Below, one piece after another: positions 1 to 4,086 of a stretch of DNA of 6,680 nucleotides. How positions within the stretch are numbered: position 1 is the stretch's first letter; each line of letters starts with the position of its first letter. The DNA is from Burkholderiales bacterium (GTDB lineage Bacteria > Pseudomonadota > Gammaproteobacteria > Burkholderiales > Burkholderiaceae). Position numbers and translations under genes: made by a program. The notes beneath the pieces were generated by a model. The model worked only from the letters and a program-made list of their open reading frames with translations, made no database searches and had not been told where the DNA came from. The stretch is taken from assembly GCA_903643055.1 (NCBI GenBank), contig CAHJWV010000140.1, positions 1 to 6,680 of the forward strand, written 5' to 3'.

Positions 1-39
1 TTGATGGCCTGGGTGGGCAAGCACGCAGGAGGCGCGTGA
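1..39 (+). CDS. 3' end of an upstream gene (partial, unidentified)
   Basis: Frame 1 is open from the window edge and reads LMAWVGKHAGGA before a TGA at 37-39. The last base of this stop is the first base of the ATG of the next gene (TGATG), and the AGGAGG ribosome binding site of that gene lies inside these codons. Such an overlap is typical of translationally coupled operon genes, which is the main reason to think this short tail is coding. Twelve codons are too few to identify the product. Confidence 0.4.
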   Translation: MMAWVGKHAGGA

Positions 40-587
40 TGGACGACATGGTCAAGGCGGCATTGAAGAAATGGCCGAATGTGCCCGACTGCTATGGCTG
101 GCTGGCGCTCGACGCCCGTGGCGACTGGTACATGCGTGACGAACGCATTCAGGCCGCTGGACCGTTCCCGAAGGTCAAGGGCAGCCGCATCGAGCACGAC
201 AAACTGCGCGAGTTCATCGAGCGCAACTACGAGCGCGATGAACGTGGCTGCTGGTTCTTTCAGAACGGGCCGCAGCGCGTCTATCTGGAGCTGGAAGCTG
301 CGCCCTGGGTCTGGCGCCTGCAGGCGCGAGCCGGTGCTGCGCCACAGCTGAGATCACACACTGGGCGCGAGGCAGGCTATCAGTCTGCTTGTACGGACGA
401 ACAAGGGCGCCTGTTCATCGCGACCGAACTTGGCTTGGGCCTCGTGCACACCCTGGACATGGAAGCGGCCGCCGATGCGATCGAGCAGGGTTTCTGGTCG
501 GTGGACGCCTTGCGTTTCGATGAACTGGCTGGCCGCTTTAGGTACTGCCTGAGCCCGGCGGCGCTGGGCCAGCGTCCGGTGGTCTGA
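39..587 (+). CDS. conserved hypothetical protein, Burkholderiales type (182 aa)
   Basis: The function is unknown. The protein is soluble, without signal peptide or membrane segment, and rich in Trp and acidic/basic pairs. Its first hundred residues (KWPNVPDCYGWLALDARGDWYMRD, broken here as KWPNVPDCYGWL then ALDARGDWYMRD, and later WFFQNGPQRVYLELEAAPWV) resemble a small family I recall from Comamonadaceae and relatives annotated only with a DUF number in the 2940s; that assignment is from memory and unverified. The ATG at 39 is preferred over the adjacent GTG at 36 because AGGAGG at 27-32 sits 6 bases upstream and the upstream stop overlaps it as TGATG. It is probably the last gene of an operon entering from the left and converges on the cytochrome gene 152 bases away. 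Confidence 0.82.
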   Translation: MDDMVKAALKKWPNVPDCYGWLALDARGDWYMRDERIQAAGPFPKVKGSRIEHDKLREFIERNYERDERGCWFFQNGPQRVYLELEAAPWVWRLQARAGAAPQLRSHTGREAGYQSACTDEQGRLFIATELGLGLVHTLDMEAAADAIEQGFWSVDALRFDELAGRFRYCLSPAALGQRPVV

Positions 588-598
588 GATCGAGGGTC

Positions 599-619
599 GG
601 CGGTTGCAAGTGCGCCGCC
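599..619. other. weak hairpin between convergent genes
   Basis: GGCGG at 599-603 can pair with CCGCC at 615-619, with a further GC/GC pair inside. It lies in the 152-base gap between two convergent genes, where a bidirectional terminator would be expected. No T-run follows on either strand, so it is at best a stem that could slow polymerase. A second 5-bp stem (AGCCG 661-665 / CGGCT 672-676) is equally unimpressive. No convincing terminator is visible in this gap. Confidence 0.2.
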
Positions 620-739
620 AAGGATCACATATTGCACGTACTTGCCGTGTTAGGCAGGTAAGCCGGCTATGTCGGCTGGCATGACCGGAGCATTGGGCGT
701 GGGCGATTTCAGTCGGCCCAGGCCCCGCCGGTGAGCTTC

Positions 740-1345
740 TTACTTTGATGCTGCCGAGGCAGCCGCCGAAGCGGCTTCGGGCGCTGCGGCTGCACTGGCG
801 TCCACGCCAGAAGCTGCTGCGGCTGCCGGCTTGGGCTCATCGAACTTGGCGCCGCCCTTGTTGGCCAAATAAACCACCGCACGGCCGATTTCGAAATCGC
901 TGAAATCACCGCCGCCTTGCGGGCCCATCGCGCCTTTGCCCTTCAGCGCATGCGTCAGCAGTACTTCGTAGCCCTGGCCCACGCGCGGGGCCCAGGCAGC
1001 AGCGTCACCGAACTTCGGCGCGCCGGCCAGGCCGGATGCGTGGCAGGTCGAGCATTGAGCGCCGAACACTTGCTCGCCGCTCTTCAGTGAAGCCACGTCG
1101 TTGACGTCCTTGATCTCGACCGCGCCAATGGGGCGAATGCGCTGGGCAACGGCCTCACCTTGCAGGCCATCGCTTCCGGCGGCCGGCTGCTTGTCGGCAC
1201 CGACATAACTGACCAACAGCACGATCACCGCGATCGGAATCACGAAGGCAAAAAACACCGCTGCGATGAGTTGCTTGACTGTCTTGACAGGGCCTTCATG
1301 GGCGCTGTCGTCATGGTCGTGGCTGCTTGAAATGGCGTCGCTCAT
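740..1345 (-). CDS. membrane-anchored monohaem c-type cytochrome (cytochrome c5-like)
   Basis: An electron carrier facing the periplasm. Residues 1-20 are a short cytoplasmic tail rich in His, Asp and Ser. Residues about 24-48 form one hydrophobic helix without an obvious signal-peptidase site, so it is likely an uncleaved anchor. The haem motif CSTCH is at residues 98-102. Met140 in GKGAMGPQGG is the probable sixth iron ligand, in the position where c5-type cytochromes usually have AMPPKGG. The fold ends near residue 165. The last ~35 residues are an Ala/Ser/Pro-rich low-complexity tail common in Burkholderiales members. The start is supported by GAGGA seven or so bases upstream of the ATG. 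A TATAAT lies about 45 bases upstream on the same strand. It stands alone, convergent with the hypothetical gene and divergent from the tRNA. The exact redox partner cannot be told from sequence. Confidence 0.95.
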   Translation of the reverse strand: MSDAISSSHDHDDSAHEGPVKTVKQLIAAVFFAFVIPIAVIVLLVSYVGADKQPAAGSDGLQGEAVAQRIRPIGAVEIKDVNDVASLKSGEQVFGAQCSTCHASGLAGAPKFGDAAAWAPRVGQGYEVLLTHALKGKGAMGPQGGGDFSDFEIGRAVVYLANKGGAKFDEPKPAAAAASGVDASAAAAPEAASAAASAASK

Positions 1346-1387
1346 GAAATCCTCGGCTAGAAACCGCTCAAAGCGAAAAACTGCGGG

Positions 1388-1393
1388 ATTATA
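1388..1393 (-). promoter_or_regulatory. probable -10 box of the cytochrome gene
   Basis: The complement reads TATAAT, a perfect sigma-70 -10 hexamer, 42 bases upstream of the cytochrome ATG. No good -35 hexamer is found 16-18 bases further up, so the promoter is only partly supported. Confidence 0.4.
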
Positions 1394-1435
1394 AGCTGCG
1401 CTCTTTGACGCGGCGACGTTGCTTGTTCACCCTGA

Positions 1436-1441
1436 TAGAAT
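1436..1441 (+). promoter_or_regulatory. possible -10 box of tRNA-Arg
   Basis: TAGAAT ends 10 bases before the first base of the mature tRNA, a sensible place for a stable-RNA -10 element. The -35 region is weak: TTGACG at 1405-1410 is too far away (25 bases), and nothing nearer is convincing. Confidence 0.3.
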
Positions 1442-1451
1442 CGCCGGCTTC

Positions 1452-1527
1452 GCGTCCGTAGCTCAATGGATAGAGTACTGCCCTCCGAAGGCAGGGGTTG
1501 CTGGTTCGATCCCAGCCGGGCGCACCA
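1452..1527 (+). tRNA. tRNA-Arg (anticodon CCG)
   Basis: This 76-base gene folds into a complete cloverleaf. The acceptor stem is GCGTCCG (1452-1458) with CGGGCGC (1517-1523), including one T-G wobble. The D arm is GCTC/GAGT around AATGGATA. The anticodon stem is CTGCC/GGCAG with loop CTCCGAA, giving anticodon CCG at 1485-1487, which reads the arginine codon CGG. The T arm is GCTGG/CCAGC with loop TTCGATC. The discriminator is A1524 and the CCA end is encoded at 1525-1527. The gene looks intact. No T-rich terminator follows it. A degenerate, IS-scarred region lies just downstream, which makes it a plausible island attachment locus. Confidence 0.98.
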
Positions 1528-1672
1528 ATCGATGCTGTCTTGTTGACGCATTAGCTTGCCTAGACAAGTTGATATGGTCACGTGAGCCCGCTGCGGTAGC
1601 CATCGCCGCTCTGTTGGCAAAGGGCTGGTGATAAAGGCGGGCCTCCACCATCGGCGCTTGCCCTTTCCATCC

Positions 1673-1867
1673 ATGCGCATCTTCGCCATCTCCGACGTCC
1701 ATGTGGACTAAGACGTCGACCTGAAATGGGTCCACAGCCTGTCGCAGTTCGATCACCGTGATGACGTGTTGATCCTGGCCGGCGATGTCAGCCACGAGCA
1801 GGCATGGCTCGCCGAGTGCCTGAGTGCCATGACGCGGTGTTTCCGCACGGTGCTGTTTGTGCCGGGC
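1673..1867 (+). pseudogene. metallophosphoesterase remnant (N-terminal part, nonsense codon)
   Basis: The frame from ATG 1673 reads MRIFAISDVHVD, then TAA at 1709-1711, then DVDLKWVHSLSQFDHRDD and VLILAGDVSHEQAWL, up to VLFVPG. This is the start of a calcineurin-like metallophosphoesterase: motif I D-x-H is D8 and H10, motif II GD is G37-D38, and VPG should lead into the metal-binding N-H-D. Relatives have Tyr where the stop lies (VDY), so a single change of a TAT/TAC codon explains it. At 1868, exactly after VPG, homology stops and transposase sequence begins, removing NHD and the rest of the ~250-residue enzyme. No ribosome binding site precedes the ATG. The gene is dead twice over. Confidence 0.85.
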
Positions 1868-2344
1868 CGCGTTCAGGGCCTGTACCCCTCAATGCGGTGG
1901 ATTGCGTGACGCAGTGGAAGGTGGTCGCCACCGTGCAGGTCATCAGTGACGCGCACCTGCCTGTCATTGAGCAGATGCTCGAACAGTTCCCTTTCGAGAT
2001 CCTGGGCTTTCATTCCGACAACGGCAGCGAGTACGTCAACTGCCAGGTGGCCAAGATGCGCCTCGAGTTCACCCGCAGCCGCCCACGGCGCAGCAACGAC
2101 AACGGCTTGGCCGAATCCAAGAACGGCGCGATCGTGCGCAAGCTCTTCGGCGACGAGCAAATCCCGCAGCGTCACGCCGCTCGCTTCAACACCTTCTGCG
2201 GCGAGTACCTCAACGCGTTGAAGAATTTCCATCGGCCATGCCTGTTCGCCACAGACAAGCCTGATCCGAAGAGGCCCTCGCGCATCCGCACCGAGGACGT
2301 GGTGACTCCGCTGGAAAAACGGGTCAGCCTGCCTGATTCAGCAA
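1868..2344 (+). pseudogene. DDE transposase/integrase-core fragment (headless, frameshifted)
   Basis: The sequence encodes the C-terminal catalytic half of an rve-type (retroviral integrase core) transposase. It starts as RVQGLY in the metallophosphoesterase frame, then continues one frame over from about 1888 as LNAVDCVTQWKVVATVQVIS, so one base is missing near the C-run at 1885-1888. The three catalytic acids are visible: Asp at 1900-1902 (NAVD), Asp at 2017-2019 (HSDNGSEY) and Glu at 2113-2115 (LAESKNG). Only 31 residues separate the second Asp from Glu, against 35 that I recall for close relatives, so four codons seem lost around VAKM-RLEFT. The C-terminal region keeps NFHRPCLF and TPLEKRVSLPDSA before homology ends. 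The helix-turn-helix N-terminal half and both element ends are missing. It cannot be active. Confidence 0.88.
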
Positions 2345-2351
2345 AGTCCAA

Positions 2352-2480
2352 CACGCCGCGCCCAGCCGTCATTTCATCGAGGTTGCGCGTGCTCAGCGGG
2401 TAAGCCACGTACCAGCGCACGCATACCAGCATGATCTCCAGCGGGAAGCGCAACTGCTTGATCACCCGGCTCAGGGTCAA
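2352..2480 (-). pseudogene. IS6-family transposase, N-terminal fragment
   Basis: On the complement this reads VIKQLRFPLEIMLVCVRWYV and AYPLSTRNLDEMTAGRGV. It matches the start of IS6/IS26-type transposases, whose hallmark is RFP-x-E-I-x-L-x2-VRWY-x-x-YPLS-x-R-x-LEEMMAERGV. Homology stops after the equivalent of residue ~45, before the DNA-binding and DDE regions, where it abuts the other transposase fragment tail to tail. The TCCTTGCGCAGCAGGGCA stretch just upstream on the same strand (about 2535-2552) may derive from the element's terminal inverted repeat, but I cannot confirm that. It is a relic. Confidence 0.72.
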
Positions 2481-2759
2481 ATTCTGGAGCTGGACGCGCA
2501 GAGGTGGCATGGCGCCATCGCCCGCCTCGGGCGGTGCCCTGCTGCGCAAGGACTCAACAAAGATTTACTTTTACGACACAGTAAGACTGGCGCTGCTGTC
2601 ATTCAGCAACGACATGATGTCGAACTAATTATGAACGTGTTGTGATTGAAGGAGATCGAACGATCGTGATGACCGTGGTCTTTCTTTGGCGATCAAACGG
2701 CGCATATGAGAGCACTTTCTTACCAATTTATCTGACAAGCGCGGCATGATGTCACTGCC
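2481..2759. other. intergenic segment upstream of the nusG-like gene; no gene seen
   Basis: No recognisable coding region was found on either strand. The composition becomes clearly more A+T-rich from about 2560, unlike the left flank. Short symmetries are present: CGACAT-G-ATGTCG (2610-2622), GATCG-AA-CGATC (2654-2665), and the 9-mer CATGATGTC twice (2613-2621 and 2745-2753). Their roles are unknown. The segment probably marks the edge between transposon debris and the acquired operon. Confidence 0.5.
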
Positions 2760-2771
2760 TTGTCAGTGACA
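2750..2771. repeat. perfect inverted repeat, operator candidate
   Basis: TGTCACTG (2750-2757) and CAGTGACA (2764-2771) form an 8-bp perfect inverted repeat with a 6-base spacer. The right arm overlaps the last two bases of the putative -35 box (2760-2765). Dimeric helix-turn-helix regulators typically bind this geometry, so an operator is more likely than an RNA hairpin, because the repeat lies upstream of the expected transcription start. Confidence 0.55.
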
Positions 2772-2788
2772 CAGTCAATTGATAGAGT
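2760..2788 (+). promoter_or_regulatory. putative sigma-70 promoter of the nusG-like gene
   Basis: TTGTCA (2760-2765) and TAGAGT (2783-2788) are separated by exactly 17 bases, near-consensus for a sigma-70 promoter, and lie about 30 bases upstream of the ATG at 2819. A short leader would carry the ribosome binding site GGAG at 2804-2807, 11 bases before the ATG. The overlap with the inverted repeat suggests control by a DNA-binding regulator. Confidence 0.5.
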
Positions 2789-2818
2789 GACGTCCAACCT
2801 GATGGAGTACAGCAGCAA

Positions 2819-3325
2819 ATGAGTGGGACTCGAATCGATCCGTGGTTGGTGCTGCGAACAAAAAGCCGTCACGAAAATGTCGTGGAAGACGCGTTGCAGC
2901 AGCGGCACATCCTTGCTTATCTACCCAAACAAAAATTGGTTCGGGTCTGGCAAGGCCGCAAAAGGGCCGTAGAGACGCCCCTGTTTCCTGGCTACCTCTT
3001 TGTACGCCCCCGCGCGGAGCAATATGAAGGCATGCGCTATATCCGTGGCTCCTGCGGGTTTGTGTTGTCGGCAGGTAGCAAGCCAGCAACGTTGCCCGAA
3101 AAGGATCTGGAGGCGGTAATGATGTTGGTGGATAGCGGCACAGCGCTTACCGTTGATCCCGAGTTGGTGGCCGGTCGACGCGTCAAGATCGTGGCAGGCC
3201 CGTTGATGGGCGTGGAGGGCGAGTTGGTCCGTGTGAAAAACCGAGAGGTTCTGGTGCTCAACGTGAACCTGGTCGGTAGCAGTGTTCGGGTTGAGGTCGA
3301 CCAGGCCGCGGTGGCCCTTCTTTAG
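2819..3325 (+). CDS. NusG-paralogue antitermination factor (RfaH/UpxY-like)
   Basis: Specialised NusG paralogues bind RNA polymerase near the start of one long operon and suppress pausing and termination. This 168-residue protein has the usual length (E. coli RfaH is 162). The NGN domain covers about residues 8-105, with WLVLRTKSRHE near the start, YLPKQK, GRKRAVETPLFPGYLFVRPR (45-64) and RGSCGFVLSAGSKPATLP. The KOW domain spans about 117-165, with GRRVKIVAGPLMGVEGEL. Text similarity looks closer to UpxY/RfaH-type operon-specific factors than to the housekeeping NusG, which sits beside secE. The ATG is preceded by GGAG 11 bases upstream. It has its own promoter and faces the large biosynthetic gene 760 bases downstream, as expected for a dedicated regulator. 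Whether it is RfaH-like (ops DNA) or LoaP-like (RNA hairpin) cannot be settled here. Confidence 0.92.
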   Translation: MSGTRIDPWLVLRTKSRHENVVEDALQQRHILAYLPKQKLVRVWQGRKRAVETPLFPGYLFVRPRAEQYEGMRYIRGSCGFVLSAGSKPATLPEKDLEAVMMLVDSGTALTVDPELVAGRRVKIVAGPLMGVEGELVRVKNREVLVLNVNLVGSSVRVEVDQAAVALL

Positions 3326-3370
3326 AATTTACTGTGTCAATCGGCTGAGCAGAGGGTTCGAATCACATGT

Positions 3371-3395
3371 ATCGGGCGTGAGCGCGATAATTTTT
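3371..3395 (+). terminator. candidate intrinsic terminator after the nusG-like gene
   Basis: ATCGGGC (3371-3377) pairs with GCGCGAT (3382-3388) except for one G-G mismatch, around a GTGA loop. Two As and then TTTTT (3391-3395) follow. It lies 45 bases after the stop codon. The stem is modest (six pairs), so it may be a partial terminator, the kind of signal an antiterminator would overcome. Confidence 0.35.
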
Positions 3396-3625
3396 AAGAT
3401 GCTCCACCGAATGGCATCTGTGTTTCAAGGCTGAAACTGGTGCGCTTAAGAAAATGGGTAGGCACTGATCTCACTTGGTGAATGAGACAAACGAATTGTG
3501 GCCGGTTTCGTTTTGGATGGAAGTAAATTTCCTTTGGCCCTCGGTTTGCTAACACCCTGCTGACACCTGCATGCCAGCCAGGGATCTACGATCAGTAAAG
3601 GCTTTATCGATTTTGACGCACTCAG

Positions 3626-3635
3626 GTGACGTCAC
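3626..3635. repeat. GTGACGTCAC palindrome
   Basis: A perfect 10-bp palindrome in the leader. Eight of its bases, GTGACGTC, recur at 2787-2794, overlapping the -10 region of the nusG-like gene. The shared word could be a regulator site, but a repeated 8-mer in 850 bases is weak evidence. Confidence 0.25.
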
Positions 3636-3798
3636 ACGGCGGAGCCTGGACCAAGGTCTTTGCCTTAGCCGCAACGAGTGATGACGCATTGATACAGGCG
3701 CTGCATCATGCGCCGAAGCGGGGCAGCCAATGAAGTCCCCCAGCGCCCGGCATTCCGATCCCGCGTTATCAAGCCAGCGATGTCTTCTTATTGATCGT

Positions 3799-3820
3799 CA
3801 GGGCCTGCGGTAGCGCCTTG
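3799..3820 (+). promoter_or_regulatory. ops/JUMPstart-like element in the leader
   Basis: GCGGTAGCG (3807-3815) matches nine consecutive bases of the E. coli ops element GGCGGTAGCGTGC, which pauses polymerase and recruits RfaH. The preceding CAGGG resembles the bases before ops in JUMPstart sequences. CAGGGC (3799-3804) can pair with GCCTTG (3815-3820, one G-T wobble), leaving the 10-base loop CTGCGGTAGC that displays the core. The orientation is sense with respect to the large gene, and the position, in a leader downstream of a NusG paralogue, is what the model needs. GCGGTAGC also occurs at 1593-1600 near the tRNA, so chance is possible. Confidence 0.35.
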
Positions 3821-4086
3821 GGTCGTCACTGCAATCTGTTTAAGCCCCATCGATCCGAGTTGGTGCGTAGCGCATTCGATCGAGTTCATGAGCGTTAACG
3901 CTGCATCAACGCAGTTTGGAAGCGTCGAGCTGCCTGCCGGATACGGGCACTTGATGGCAACACATCACGCTCACAAGCAAACCCGCAAGAGTCCTTGCAT
4001 TCGCCTTTCTTGTCACACCGCCGCATGGCGTGAGCTCTGTCCGTCCCCGTTGAGGTTTCGTACGCTGGTTTGAATCGCTGCCCAAA

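Larger units (their letters stand above)
3326..4086 (+). other. long non-coding leader between the nusG-like gene and the fusion gene
   Basis: These 761 bases contain no convincing coding region. Short open frames (such as a GTG frame beginning at 3626 and an ATG frame 3888-4073) have no family resemblance or ribosome binding site. The stretch is less G+C-rich than the genes around it. It contains a terminator-like hairpin at 3371-3395, a GTGACGTCAC palindrome at 3626-3635, an ops-like GCGGTAGCG at 3807-3815 and a set of competing stems at 3892-3914. I see no strong sigma-70 promoter in the last 150 bases. The large gene may therefore be read from the nusG promoter or from a start inside this leader. 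A decayed gene beyond recognition is the alternative explanation. Confidence 0.55.

Noticed and set aside
1555..1568. Near-palindrome CTTGCCTAGACAAG after the tRNA
   Set aside because: One mismatched pair, no T-run and no repeat elsewhere; neither a terminator nor an attachment site can be supported.
1357..1795. 110-codon minus-strand frames over tRNA-Arg
   Set aside because: They cross the tRNA and read its complement as PAGIEPATPAFGG, a well-known spurious peptide from tRNA genes.
1873..2232. 119-codon minus-strand open frame over the transposase relic
   Set aside because: The plus-strand frame shows catalytic residues of a known transposase fold; the complement is its shadow.
3354..3366. 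GGTTCGAATC, a tRNA T-loop-like word
   Set aside because: The flanking bases do not form a T stem and no other arm of a tRNA is present; it is a chance match and not an attachment-site copy.
3888..4073. 61-codon plus-strand open frame in the leader
   Set aside because: No ribosome binding site, no hydrophobic or conserved pattern, and composition like the surrounding non-coding sequence.
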